The translations under genes and the position numbers were made by a program. The notes under the pieces were generated by a model that worked only from the letters and a program-made list of their open reading frames with translations, was not told the DNA's origin and did no database searches. Shown piece by piece: positions 34,124 to 43,212 of a stretch of DNA of 64,000 bases. Source of the DNA: QIAW01 sp035487295 (GTDB lineage Bacteria > Acidobacteriota > Terriglobia > Terriglobales > Acidobacteriaceae); assembly GCA_035487295.1 (NCBI GenBank), contig DATHMH010000034.1, forward strand, positions 124,001 through 188,000, given 5' to 3'. Numbering within the stretch: the first letter of the stretch is position 1; every line of letters starts with the position of its first letter.

Positions 34124-35164
34124 ATGGAGATCAAGTTAGGAATCGTCGGCTGCGGATACGGCAAGAATGTGGTCGTACCTGCCTTCCGGGCGGACGCCCG
34201 CTGCCGGATCGTTGCTATTGCTGCCAACAGTGCAGATTCAGCCCGATTGGCGGCGACGCAATTAGGGATTGAGCACGCTTATGGCGATTGGCGCATACTG
34301 GTTGAAGATGCTGCGGTTCATGCAGTTGTTGTGGCGACGCCTCCTGCCGCACAGCCCGAGATTGTACTGGGCGCTTTGCGCTCTCAAAAGGCAGTCTTTG
34401 CAGAGAAGCCACTGGGTGCCGGAGTGGGCGATGTGCGTGAAATGGCCAACAAGGCAGCGGCCAGCGGATTGGCCAACATGGTGGATTTCAACTTCACTGG
34501 AATCACGGCCTTCACTCTCGCCCGAAAAATGTTGCACAACGATGCCATCGGACCGATACGACATGTAGCCGTAAACTGGCAGACAGAGAGTTATACGAAC
34601 CGAGCACGCCTGGAAAATTGGAAGTCCTCAGCTCAACTCGGGGGAGGCGCACTGTCGAATTTTGTTTCGCATTCCCTGCATTACCTGGAGTGGTTCATGG
34701 GCCCGATTACTGGGCTCACGGCACGCCTATTCCACATGTTGCATGACCCTCGTCCAGCAGACACTTCAGTGAGTCTGGCTATGGAATTTCGTTCTGGAGC
34801 CGCCGGCATGCTAAATATGAGCGCAGCCGCTTTTCCAGGTTCGGGACATAAGATTGAATTTTATGGGGAGGATGGCAGTCTTGCGCTGGAAAACCCGACC
34901 GGCGACTATATGCGCGGTTTTCGTGTATCGCACTGCCGCCGTCCGGCGACAGAGATGGCCTTAGTTAAGGTCGACGATCCTGAAGAGAAACGCTGGGAGG
35001 ATGGCCGGGTTTTGCCGTTATCTCGTCTGGCAAAGAATTTTTTCGACTGGATTGAGCTAGGCACACCCGCGCGGCCTGATTTCCGGGATGGCCTGCGAGT
35101 GCAGGAATTGATTGCGGCCGCACAGCATTCACACCGGAGTGGCAGTTGGGTAAAGATTCCATAG
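34124..35164 (+). CDS. Gfo/Idh/MocA family oxidoreductase
   Basis: 346 residues from ATG 34124. The frame is open upstream, but only this start gives a normal N-terminus (MEIKLGIVGCGYGKNVVVPA). NAD-binding loop, VVVATPPAAQPEIV and the family EKP motif (VFAEKPLGAGVGDV) are present, followed by the C-terminal beta-sheet domain with GGGALSNFVSHSLHYLEWF, whose His may be catalytic. Members oxidise or reduce sugars or nucleotide sugars at one carbon. It leads a same-direction run ending at 40.2 kb with an SDR, two methyltransferases and a sugar dehydrogenase. Confidence 0.88.
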   Translation: MEIKLGIVGCGYGKNVVVPAFRADARCRIVAIAANSADSARLAATQLGIEHAYGDWRILVEDAAVHAVVVATPPAAQPEIVLGALRSQKAVFAEKPLGAGVGDVREMANKAAASGLANMVDFNFTGITAFTLARKMLHNDAIGPIRHVAVNWQTESYTNRARLENWKSSAQLGGGALSNFVSHSLHYLEWFMGPITGLTARLFHMLHDPRPADTSVSLAMEFRSGAAGMLNMSAAAFPGSGHKIEFYGEDGSLALENPTGDYMRGFRVSHCRRPATEMALVKVDDPEEKRWEDGRVLPLSRLAKNFFDWIELGTPARPDFRDGLRVQELIAAAQHSHRSGSWVKIP

Positions 35165-35178
35165 GAGCGAGGGGAACA

Positions 35179-36162
35179 TTGGCAAGTCAGCATTTTCTGG
35201 TCACGGGTGGCACCGGTTTTATCGGGTCTGCTATTACCAGTCGCCTGGTTCGAGAGGGTCATAGGGTCCGCGTCATCGATAACAATTCGCGGGGCGCGGA
35301 GCGCCGTCTCTCCGACATTCGTGGAGAGTTCGAATTGATCGTGGGCGATATCCGTGATCCCGACATTGTAAATCGTGCCGTCGAAGGGGTTGACGCAGTC
35401 CATCACCTGGCTTTTGTTAACGGAACGGAATTCTTCTACAGCATGCCGGAAACAGTACTGGAAGTCGGTATCAAGGGAATGCTCAATGTCATTGATGCCT
35501 GCCAGAAGCATGCGGTCGGCAAATTATTTGTGGCCTCCAGCTCGGAGGTCTATCAGACCCCTCCCCGGATCCCGACCGATGAAAACGTACCGCTGGTGGT
35601 TCCCGATCCCATGAACCCGCGCTATTCCTACGGTGGAGGCAAAATTATCAGCGAGTTGCTGGCCATCAACTTTGGCCGCAAGTACTTTGAGCGAGTCGTG
35701 ATCTATCGCCCTCACAATGTCTATGGCCCTGACATGGGTGGCGAACACGTCATCCCACAGCTTGCACTCAGGCTGTCGCGATTGTGCCAGAAGCATCCTC
35801 AAGGCACCATTCCGCTGCCTATCCAGGGAAAAGGCGAAGAGACCCGTAGTTTCTGCCACATTGAAGATCTGGTTCAGGGAGCCATGTTGGTTCAGGAACA
35901 TGGGGCGCATCTCAACATCTACCATATTGGGACCACGGAAGAAATAACTGTTGCCGACCTGGCTCATCGGGTCGCCGCTTGCTTCGGACGCAATATTGAG
36001 ATCAAACCCGGTGAACTGACTGAGGGCAGCACCCCACGTCGTTGTCCAGATATCCGCAAACTCGTTGCCTTGGGTTATTCCCCGCGTATTCCGCTAGAAC
36101 AGGGATTGCCCGCGGTGTGCCACTGGTATCGAGACAATGCCGATAATGGTACAGTACAATGA
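35179..36162 (+). CDS. NAD-dependent sugar epimerase/dehydratase
   Basis: About 327 residues. I favour TTG 35179, which follows GAGG (35169-35172) by 6 nt; a TTG at 35146 would overlap the previous gene. The NAD loop is VTGGTGFIGSAITSRLV. Catalytic features are ASSSEVYQTPPRIPTDEN and Tyr-x3-Lys in RYSYGGGKIISELL. RPHNVYGPDMGGEHVIPQLA resembles UDP-glucose 4-epimerase and dTDP-sugar dehydratase relatives. It lies 14 nt after the oxidoreductase gene and probably acts on the same nucleotide sugar. Confidence 0.85.
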   Translation: MASQHFLVTGGTGFIGSAITSRLVREGHRVRVIDNNSRGAERRLSDIRGEFELIVGDIRDPDIVNRAVEGVDAVHHLAFVNGTEFFYSMPETVLEVGIKGMLNVIDACQKHAVGKLFVASSSEVYQTPPRIPTDENVPLVVPDPMNPRYSYGGGKIISELLAINFGRKYFERVVIYRPHNVYGPDMGGEHVIPQLALRLSRLCQKHPQGTIPLPIQGKGEETRSFCHIEDLVQGAMLVQEHGAHLNIYHIGTTEEITVADLAHRVAACFGRNIEIKPGELTEGSTPRRCPDIRKLVALGYSPRIPLEQGLPAVCHWYRDNADNGTVQ

Positions 36163-36206
36163 TGCGTCATAATTTATTCTGCAGGACAAGAAGGAGAGTT
36201 TTTTGA

Positions 36207-37472
36207 GTGAGTATTTCCGCATATGCCCTGGATACTGGCGCTGAATCGAGCAAGGTGGTGTCTTCCTGTCAGGTGTGTGGGAATGGCGGTCTGAAGCCAG
36301 TGCTGTTTCTGGGCTACATGCCCCCGGTGAACCAGATGCGGCTGATCGGTCAGGTGCCGGCAGAGCAGCCTTCCTATCCTACCAACCTGCTGTTTTGTGT
36401 AAAGTGTGAACTGGTTCAGCTCGGGCTTTCGGTGGATCCAAGAATTCTTTTTCCGCCAGGGTATCCGTATACCAGCGGTACCACGCGCATCTTGCGGGAG
36501 AATTTTGCGGAACTGCATCGTGAATCCTGCGAGATGTTAGGTCTGAAGCCGGAGCACCTCGTCATCGATATTGGTTCCAATGATGGGACGCTGTTATCTA
36601 ATTTCAAAGAGCACGGCCACAAGGTGCTTGGCATCGAACCAACTGACGTTGGCAAACTTGCTCAGCAACGCGGCATTCCCACGGTAATCCAATATTTCAA
36701 CCATGAGGTCGCGCGTAAAGTGCGCACCGAGCAGGGTGCGGCAAAGATTGTCACCGCTACAAACTGCTTCGCTCACATCGAAGACGTTCACGCAATTACT
36801 GATGGTATTGTCGAAATGTTGGGAGAGAAGGGTGTTTTTATCTCGGAGTCGCACTATTTGATTGGATTGCTTGATCGTTTGCAGTACGACACCGTTTACC
36901 ATGAGCATCTGCGTTACTATTCATTGCACAGCCTGCGGCACCTGCTGGAGATGCATGGTCTTGAGGTGTTTCATGCCCGGCAAATTCCAACTCATGGCGG
37001 CTCGATACGCGTCTACGCAGCGCGCAAAGGCGATTATCCGGTTCGGGCATCGGTAGAGGAAATTCTTCGCGCCGAACCGCACGGTCCGGACATGTTGGAG
37101 CGCCTGCGGCGTTTCCGGCAAGAAGTAATGCTCTCTAAGTTGCGCCTGCTGGCCATCCTGGCCGACGTTAAATCAGGCGCGCGCGTGTGTGGAATCAGCG
37201 CTCCCTCTCGTGCAAGCACATTGGTCACCTACCTTGGGCTTGATGACGCAATTGTGGACTATGTGGTGGAGATTCAAGGCTCACTTAAAATCGGCAAGTA
37301 TATGCCGGGAACACTGATTCCAGTCGTGGAAGAGAGCAGATTATTTGAAGACCAACCTGAGTATGCCATCATCTTTTCATGGCATATCGCCGAGGAACTC
37401 GTGCCGAAGCTGAGAGAGCGCGGCTATAAAGGCAAATTTATCGTGCCACTTCCCGTACCCCGTGTCCTATGA
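36207..37472 (+). CDS. Zinc-binding sugar C-methyltransferase
   Basis: 421 residues from GTG 36207 with AAGGAGAG upstream. The three-part layout of the TylC3/NovU/TcaB9 group is visible: an N-terminal zinc site with Cys21, Cys24, Cys64 and Cys67 (CQVCG ... CVKC), a central SAM domain with VIDIGSNDGTLLSNFKEHGH and YDTVYHEHLRYYSLHSL, and a C-terminal domain with GISAPSRASTLVTYLGLDD and IPVVEES. These enzymes add a methyl group to a carbon of a ketosugar nucleotide and give branched sugars. The presence of two sugar oxidoreductases just upstream supports that. Confidence 0.88.
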   Translation: MSISAYALDTGAESSKVVSSCQVCGNGGLKPVLFLGYMPPVNQMRLIGQVPAEQPSYPTNLLFCVKCELVQLGLSVDPRILFPPGYPYTSGTTRILRENFAELHRESCEMLGLKPEHLVIDIGSNDGTLLSNFKEHGHKVLGIEPTDVGKLAQQRGIPTVIQYFNHEVARKVRTEQGAAKIVTATNCFAHIEDVHAITDGIVEMLGEKGVFISESHYLIGLLDRLQYDTVYHEHLRYYSLHSLRHLLEMHGLEVFHARQIPTHGGSIRVYAARKGDYPVRASVEEILRAEPHGPDMLERLRRFRQEVMLSKLRLLAILADVKSGARVCGISAPSRASTLVTYLGLDDAIVDYVVEIQGSLKIGKYMPGTLIPVVEESRLFEDQPEYAIIFSWHIAEELVPKLRERGYKGKFIVPLPVPRVL

Positions 37473-37485
37473 GGCGCCCGATTTA

Positions 37486-38229
37486 ATGGGACAATGCAAC
37501 GTGGTGACCGTACAGGATAAATCCAAGGAAATCGAATTCTTTGACCAGCACGCGGCGAAGGATGATTACAATGTGTTCACCGATGCCGCCAGCCGCAAAC
37601 TGGTTTCGAGCTTCGTGCAGTTAAGCGCTCTCCAACCTGGGGTCCGCGTTGCTGATCTTGGTTGCGGATCAGGCATATTCACCTCTCTTCTATCTGAGCG
37701 CGGATATGATGTCGTGGGCCTAGACATCAGCCCCAAGTTACTTCAGTTGGCGCGCGCAAAGTACCCCAAGATCGAATTTCTGGAGGGCGATGTGGAGGCA
37801 TTACCGTTTCCAGCAGAAAGCTTCGACGGTATTCTTCTGAGCGGCATCGTGCACCACCTTCCGGACCCAGAGCGCTGCGCGGCTGAAGTTTATCGCGTGC
37901 TCAAACCGGGCGGCCGGTTTGTGGCTTTCGATCCCAACCGCCGCAACCCATTCATGTGGCTCTATCGTGACAAGGGTTCTCCTTTGTACAGCCCCAAGGG
38001 CGTTACCGAAAATGAGCGCCCCATTTTGTCCGAGCATGTAGCCCATGTGTTTGCCGCAGCAGGGTTTCAAGCCTCGACCAGTTATCTGGCAGGGTTATCG
38101 TATCGATATGTGGCCTCTTCATTGGCGCGCTTGGGGCTTCCGGTGTATAACTTTCTTGACAGCTTGATGTTCCGTCCGAGTTTCATGAAGCGATTCAGCC
38201 CGTTTGTACTGACTTTCGGAAACAAGTAA
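37486..38229 (+). CDS. Class I SAM methyltransferase
   Basis: 247 residues from ATG 37486, which has GAGG 11 nt upstream; a GTG at 37462 overlapping the previous gene is an alternative. SAM motifs: VADLGCGSGIFTSLLSERGY (motif I), GLDISPKLLQLAR, FDGILLSGIVHHLPDPERCA and VLKPGGRFVAFDPN. The C-terminus (PVYNFLDSLMFRPSFMKRFS) is hydrophobic and basic and may touch the membrane. This is the ubiE-like type often found in glycan loci as a sugar O- or N-methyltransferase. Its stop overlaps the next start (TAATG). Confidence 0.88.
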   Translation: MGQCNVVTVQDKSKEIEFFDQHAAKDDYNVFTDAASRKLVSSFVQLSALQPGVRVADLGCGSGIFTSLLSERGYDVVGLDISPKLLQLARAKYPKIEFLEGDVEALPFPAESFDGILLSGIVHHLPDPERCAAEVYRVLKPGGRFVAFDPNRRNPFMWLYRDKGSPLYSPKGVTENERPILSEHVAHVFAAAGFQASTSYLAGLSYRYVASSLARLGLPVYNFLDSLMFRPSFMKRFSPFVLTFGNK

Positions 38230-39473
38230 TGACGCAAACATACGCCGCCGGAGAGAAAAATCAGAAATCTACTTTAAAACCTGCCGTTGATCTGACGGTT
38301 GTCGGGGGAGCAGGCCACGTCGGCATCCCACTGGTTCTTTCTTTTGCAAAAAAAGGGCTGCGTGTGATGATCAACGATCTCAACGAGCAAGCCATCGCCC
38401 AACTCCAGACAGGCTCCATTCCCTTTATCGAACATGGAGCCGAGGAACTGCTAAGGAAGGCACTTGCCGAAAACCGCCTTGTTTTCTCAAGCCGTAACTG
38501 TGAAATCCCGTCCTCTGGTCCAGTGATCCTGACGATTGGAACTCCGGTCGACGAGTTCCTCAATCCGGCCTTGAAAGTGGTGAAAGGCTGCATCGATGAC
38601 CTGCTACCTCATTTGACGGATGGACAGCTCCTGGTTTTGCGCTCAACCGTATATCCCGGAACAACAGACTGGCTCGCGGGCTACCTGAAGCAAAACGGGC
38701 GCAATATCCCCGTGGCATTTTGTCCGGAACGTATAGTTCAGGGCTACGGAATTACCGAGTTGAGCACCATGCCTCAGATCGTAAGCGGAACGACGCAGGA
38801 AGCCGAAGAAGAAGCTGCTGCCCTGTTTGGTCTCATCTCAACCGAAATCGTGAGAGTGAAGCCGATTGAGGCGGAATTCGCCAAAATATTCACCAACACG
38901 TACCGCTACATCGAATTTGCGACTACAAACCAGTTTTACATGATCGCCCGCTCGGCGGGCGCCGACTATAACGCCATCCTGCATGCTATGAAGCGTAATT
39001 ATCCGCGTGCTGCCAAGATTCCGGGCGCCGGCTTTGCCGCCGGCCCGTGCCTGTTCAAAGATACGATGCAGCTTGCCGCCTTTGCCCGCAACCAGTTTGC
39101 TCTTGGTCACGCAGCCATGCTGGTCAACGAGGGCCTGGTTTTGTACGTGGTTGACGAGTTACGGCGGCTGCGTGACCTCTCGCAGACCACCGTGGGATTG
39201 CTGGGCATGGCCTTCAAGCCTGAGGTAGATGACATTCGTGCCTCGCTTAGTTACAAACTTAAGCGCACTTTACTAATGCATGCACGCCAGGTATTGACTA
39301 CAGACCCGTTCGTGAAATGCGACCCTGAGTTGCGGCCGGTGCAAGAGGTGATTGACACCAGTGACGTGCTGATTCTCTCCACGCCACACAAGGTCTACAA
39401 AGATATCGACCTTCAGGGCAAGCCGATTTTTGATGTCTGGGGATTCTTTGAAAGTGCAAAGAATGTCCTCTGA
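38229..39473 (+). CDS. Nucleotide-sugar dehydrogenase (UDP-ManNAc dehydrogenase-like)
   Basis: 414 residues with translational coupling to the preceding gene. The NAD loop is VVGGAGHVGIPLVLSFAKKG, followed by IPFIEHGAEELLRKAL, ILTIGTPVDEFLNPAL, VLRSTVYPGTTDWLAGYL and FCPERIVQGYGITELSTMPQ, all of the WecC/UDP-HexNAc dehydrogenase branch. The catalytic Cys is in GFAAGPCLFKDTMQL, where the usual GGPCLPKD is altered (Gly to Ala, Pro to Phe), which hints at a different substrate. GMAFKPEVDDIRASLSYKL is the C-terminal domain. It oxidises C6 of a nucleotide sugar to a uronate. Confidence 0.88.
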   Translation: MTQTYAAGEKNQKSTLKPAVDLTVVGGAGHVGIPLVLSFAKKGLRVMINDLNEQAIAQLQTGSIPFIEHGAEELLRKALAENRLVFSSRNCEIPSSGPVILTIGTPVDEFLNPALKVVKGCIDDLLPHLTDGQLLVLRSTVYPGTTDWLAGYLKQNGRNIPVAFCPERIVQGYGITELSTMPQIVSGTTQEAEEEAAALFGLISTEIVRVKPIEAEFAKIFTNTYRYIEFATTNQFYMIARSAGADYNAILHAMKRNYPRAAKIPGAGFAAGPCLFKDTMQLAAFARNQFALGHAAMLVNEGLVLYVVDELRRLRDLSQTTVGLLGMAFKPEVDDIRASLSYKLKRTLLMHARQVLTTDPFVKCDPELRPVQEVIDTSDVLILSTPHKVYKDIDLQGKPIFDVWGFFESAKNVL

Positions 39474-40233
39474 GGCCCCGCAACTCGATATCGTCATACC
39501 GGTCTACAACGAAGGCCCTAATATTCTCGCAACCCTCCACGCGCTGGCTACGCAAGTGCAATCCCGCTACCGCGTGCTGATCTGCTACGACTTCGACGAA
39601 GATGATACGTTGCTCGCGATCCGTGGACACGGCGGGGTCGGCAAACTTGAATTGGTCAGGAATCGGGGCCGCGGAGCCCATCAGGCCGTAATGACCGGCT
39701 TTCAGTATGGCCGGTCTCCGCACGTCCTGGTCTATGCTGCCGACGACGATTACAACGCTGGTATTGTCGACGGCATGCTGCAAAAGGCCAGAGAAGGTAA
39801 TGATGTCGTCTGCGCCAGCCGTTTTATGCGGGGCGGCGATATGGTGGGGTGTCCCTGGCTAAAAGCCATGCTGATCCGCACAGCATCTTTCACTCTGTAC
39901 CATTTTGCGGGCATGCCCACGCACGATTCCAGTAATGGATTCCGCATGTTCTCGCGGCGACTGCTGGATCGGGTTTTCATCGAATCAACACGCGGTTTTA
40001 CCTACAGTATTGAGTTGCTTGCCAAATGTCATCGCCTGGGCTGGCCTATTGCCGAAGTGCCGGCGCAGTGGCGCGAGCGCGCCCACGGCGAGAGCCGTTT
40101 TCGGGTTATCCGTTGGCTGCCAGCTTACTTGCGCTGGTATTTTTACATTTTTGCAACCAGATTTCTTCGACGTCGCGCCGCGTCGGTGCCTGCCAGTTGC
40201 CCTGAAGATTGCTGCAAAGGCGCCGAACCATGA
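39463..40233 (+). CDS. Family 2 glycosyltransferase (DPM1-like)
   Basis: 256 residues from ATG 39463, overlapping the previous gene by 11 nt. The start IVIPVYNEGPNILATLHAL, NRGRGAHQAVMTGFQYGRSP and the metal motif AADDDYN are of the dolichol-phosphate-mannose synthase type. SSNGFRMFSRRLLDRVFI and EVPAQWRERAHGESRFRVIR (the R-R-x-G-E-S-K-type loop) complete the domain. No C-terminal membrane helix pair is seen. It probably makes a polyprenyl-phosphate sugar for the GT-C-like membrane protein encoded immediately downstream with a 4-nt overlap. Confidence 0.88.
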   Translation: MSSEAPQLDIVIPVYNEGPNILATLHALATQVQSRYRVLICYDFDEDDTLLAIRGHGGVGKLELVRNRGRGAHQAVMTGFQYGRSPHVLVYAADDDYNAGIVDGMLQKAREGNDVVCASRFMRGGDMVGCPWLKAMLIRTASFTLYHFAGMPTHDSSNGFRMFSRRLLDRVFIESTRGFTYSIELLAKCHRLGWPIAEVPAQWRERAHGESRFRVIRWLPAYLRWYFYIFATRFLRRRAASVPASCPEDCCKGAEP

Positions 40234-42530
40234 ATGAAAAGGCAGCACGTTTGAATTTCGAGCGCAAGCTATTCCTGGTCCCTTTCGGCCTGGGAATTCT
40301 GATTGCTATTTATGGCCTTGTACGACTAGGCCACGGCCCTTTTCCATTTGCAGCAACCCGGGTCCTCAGAATTGTGGGGGGAATTACGGTTGCCGCAGCG
40401 AGCTGGATTTTGAGCTCGCGGCGACGGGCTGCCAATTTGCGTTTTGAACGCAAGCTATTCCTCGTGCCCTTTGGCCTGGGAATCCTGATTGCTGTTTATG
40501 CGCTCCTGCGATTAGGGCACGGCCCTTCTCCATTTGGGCAAATGCGTATTATTAAGCTTATTGCTGGAACCGCAATTGCCACAATGAGTTGGTTTTTTGG
40601 CTCAGAAAGAAGGGTCCGGAATACTTTAAACTGTTTTTTACGTTTTTGGCTGGAAATCCAAACCACCCGGAAGTCGTTGCATACAGGTATTGAAGCTGTT
40701 GCTATCCGAGTTAGTCAATATCCGCCTGTGTCTAATTTATTCTTGAAGTTTCAGAATAAGCAAAAAAACATACTCAAATTCTTATACGTTATGAGCAAGC
40801 TCCGATCTCAAGAGAATCTCAAGCGGGCTTTCTTATTTTGGGCAGCATTTTCGGCGGGGCTGCTCTGGCTCGGCCCGTTTTCTAATTATTCGCCGCCAGG
40901 GTTCCTGGATCCTTGGATTGACACCGGTTATTTTACCAACTTCCATTACCTAGTAAATCGGTTTGGTTTGCTTTACTACGTCAGCCGCTTGCCGTACGAG
41001 ATGTTCGGAGTTCTGATGTACAAGATATTCTCGCCATTAGCGGCTAACTACCTCATCAATGTGACTATCCTCACTGCAGACACTTTTTCCCTCTATGCTA
41101 TTCTCTTGCGCCACACTGGACGCTGGGTGGCCGTGGTTACCACCATTGCTTTGGCCTGCAATCCATATCTCATTGGTACTGTTACCTGGGATTATCCGGA
41201 CGGACCCGCGATTGCATTTCTATTGCTGGGCTTCTGGATGGTACTGGCTCCGCCGCGGCGATTCGAAGGTCGGTTGGCAACGGTTTGGGCTGGGGCTTTT
41301 TGGGCAATGGCAGGATATACGATTCTTATTGCGGGACTGATCATTATTCCTGGTGTGTTGATTTTGTTCTATGTGAAACGGGCGAATTTGAGGGAAGCGG
41401 TGAAGCAGTGCGCCTGGCTGGCTGTCGGCGTGGCCCTGGTGACAGTTGCATTCGGATTGATTTCGCTCGCAGTGTTTCACACATTTGCTTTCTGGATGCC
41501 GCAGTGGAATCTTTACCGGTATGTGACGACCACTCCTGGATACCTGGCACACATGTGGGGCACCGGATTAGGCTGGATTTTAACTAGTTATCGTCTAGCC
41601 GCCACGTATGGTCTTACGCTGATCGGTACAATCTTTGCGGCCAGGCATTTTCATAAGATCAAAAAAGACCGATTCTTTACTTTAGCGTTATTGCTCCTCC
41701 TTCTTTCAGATATCGTTTTTGCTTTCGTGGAATTTGGAATGAAGGCTGTTGTGCTTCGGGTGTTCTATACGAGTTCATATCTGGTTGTGCCGGCATTCAT
41801 TTTTCTCGGCGCGCTCTTATCTGCGTTGTACAAGGTTGTAGAAGGCCAAGAGAGAGTCTGGCTCAGAGTAGCTTGTGGAGCTGTCCTGGCTGGAATAGCT
41901 CTTTCCTTATTCGCCGTCAGGTCTTTGGCGCTGCATTGGTCAACATTGCCTCCCGAGGTATGGATCTCCCCTGAACTCGTGCGCCAGGTTTGGATTCTTT
42001 TATCAGCCCTCAGTATTAGTGGGGTGATCGGGTTCAGCTGGGTGGGTTGGGCGCGGCGTATTGGAATTACAGTGGCTGCATTTAGTTTCGCACTGCTTAT
42101 CAGCTTTTCTACCTCCATGGACTTACACTATGTGTTCCTGAATACCCGCCTGGAATTTAAAGCGGCCATGGCCACGCAAGACCTCTTGAAGTCAGGCATT
42201 TTGAACGACCATCCGGTTGTGTTCTGGTATGACAATGATGAACGTTGGAGTCGGCTCTATAACTCGATCAACTCTCTTTATCTTTGGGGCTGGCGTGATC
42301 TTACGCGTGAGCTTCCGACGATGACCGTTGAAGATCTGCGGGGATTGGTTCCTCCTGACACGGTGTTCATTCATCTTACAACGGTGCCGGCGAAGATGCC
42401 GGAACGCGTACGGCTTCTAAGCCAACGCAACTTACGAGTCGAAGATATTGGCCGGTGGACGGTGCAACGCGGGAATGTTGAATTCGAGGTTTATGCTCAG
42501 CACGTTTTAAACGCGGCCGAAGTGAAATAG
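40230..42530 (+). CDS. Large GT-C-like membrane protein with duplicated GPFPF module
   Basis: 766 residues, start at ATG 40230 overlapping the previous stop (ATGA). Residues 8-69 and 70-131 are a tandem duplication of a 62-residue two-helix module (FERKLFLVPFGLGILIA...RLGHGP.PF). A linker to about 190 precedes a GT39-like core with about ten helices, opening with LDPWIDTGYFTNFHYLVNRF, whose acidic residues sit in the first large loop as in GT-C enzymes. The C-terminal periplasmic part contains VFWYDNDERWSRLYNSINSL. It likely uses the polyprenyl-linked sugar made by the preceding GT2 enzyme. Function is inferred. Confidence 0.78.
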   Translation: MNEKAARLNFERKLFLVPFGLGILIAIYGLVRLGHGPFPFAATRVLRIVGGITVAAASWILSSRRRAANLRFERKLFLVPFGLGILIAVYALLRLGHGPSPFGQMRIIKLIAGTAIATMSWFFGSERRVRNTLNCFLRFWLEIQTTRKSLHTGIEAVAIRVSQYPPVSNLFLKFQNKQKNILKFLYVMSKLRSQENLKRAFLFWAAFSAGLLWLGPFSNYSPPGFLDPWIDTGYFTNFHYLVNRFGLLYYVSRLPYEMFGVLMYKIFSPLAANYLINVTILTADTFSLYAILLRHTGRWVAVVTTIALACNPYLIGTVTWDYPDGPAIAFLLLGFWMVLAPPRRFEGRLATVWAGAFWAMAGYTILIAGLIIIPGVLILFYVKRANLREAVKQCAWLAVGVALVTVAFGLISLAVFHTFAFWMPQWNLYRYVTTTPGYLAHMWGTGLGWILTSYRLAATYGLTLIGTIFAARHFHKIKKDRFFTLALLLLLLSDIVFAFVEFGMKAVVLRVFYTSSYLVVPAFIFLGALLSALYKVVEGQERVWLRVACGAVLAGIALSLFAVRSLALHWSTLPPEVWISPELVRQVWILLSALSISGVIGFSWVGWARRIGITVAAFSFALLISFSTSMDLHYVFLNTRLEFKAAMATQDLLKSGILNDHPVVFWYDNDERWSRLYNSINSLYLWGWRDLTRELPTMTVEDLRGLVPPDTVFIHLTTVPAKMPERVRLLSQRNLRVEDIGRWTVQRGNVEFEVYAQHVLNAAEVK
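40251..40622 (+). repeat. Intragenic tandem duplication, 2 x 186 bp
   Basis: Unit 1 (40251-40436) and unit 2 (40437-40622) are the same length and share long identical stretches such as CGCAAGCTATTCCT and GGCCTGGGAAT. Each encodes a 62-residue membrane module. Differences are spread mainly over third positions, so the duplication is not recent. Confidence 0.9.
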
Positions 42531-42562
42531 AACCGCGCAATCACATCCTGCTTGGAGTCATT

Positions 42563-43138
42563 ATGCACAACCCTAGGATAGTTTCCGAAAAGAGTATCCG
42601 ACTTTCGGATTGGGTACAAATCGTGGAGAGAGCCGTCGAACTCGAACCCGGTCAAACTCCGGAGGTGTATCACTCGCTGGGGCAGGCCGATTACGTCGCC
42701 ATTCTAGCCATCACACCCGAAGGAACTATCCCCATCGTTCGACAATTTCGTCCTGGCTATGGTCACTGCACTTGGGAGCTGCCGGCTGGGCACGTTGATC
42801 CTCAGGAAGATCCCGAAAACAGTTGCGTACGGGAGCTACGAGAAGAAACTGGATTTACGGCCCGACAAGTCTACCCTCTGGGTATTTCTTCGCCCTGTAC
42901 CTTGCGTCTAAGTAACCGTCTGCATGCTTTTTTTGTAGAGGCCGAAGTGTGTCAGGCTGACTTCCAGCCAGAAAAGGGAATGGATGTGAAAAATGTTGCC
43001 CCGAAGGAACTTCTTCAGATGATCTTAACCGGGGAGTTTCCACTGCAACTGCATGTAGGGGTAATCTTGCGTGCAGCCCTCGACCCGGTGGTCGCACCCA
43101 AGCTGGGGTTGAAACTTAGGGTTGATTCGGAGGGATGA
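42563..43138 (+). CDS. Nudix hydrolase, ADP-sugar pyrophosphatase-like
   Basis: 191 residues with GGAG upstream of the ATG. The complete Nudix box runs from Gly of AGHVDPQEDPEN to RELREETGF (G-x5-E-x7-REUXEEXGU). ITPEGTIPIVRQFRPGYGHC and ELPAGHVD are as in ADP-ribose and nucleotide-sugar pyrophosphatases. It hydrolyses a nucleoside diphosphate linked to another moiety. In this locus it may recycle or control a nucleotide sugar, although a house-cleaning role is equally possible. Confidence 0.9.
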   Translation: MHNPRIVSEKSIRLSDWVQIVERAVELEPGQTPEVYHSLGQADYVAILAITPEGTIPIVRQFRPGYGHCTWELPAGHVDPQEDPENSCVRELREETGFTARQVYPLGISSPCTLRLSNRLHAFFVEAEVCQADFQPEKGMDVKNVAPKELLQMILTGEFPLQLHVGVILRAALDPVVAPKLGLKLRVDSEG

Positions 43139-43212
43139 AGAATTTTCCGTGGGACATCAACGAGAAAGCAGAGAATTCGATTTGCCGTCCCAGCGGTCAC
43201 GATAATGACTTA

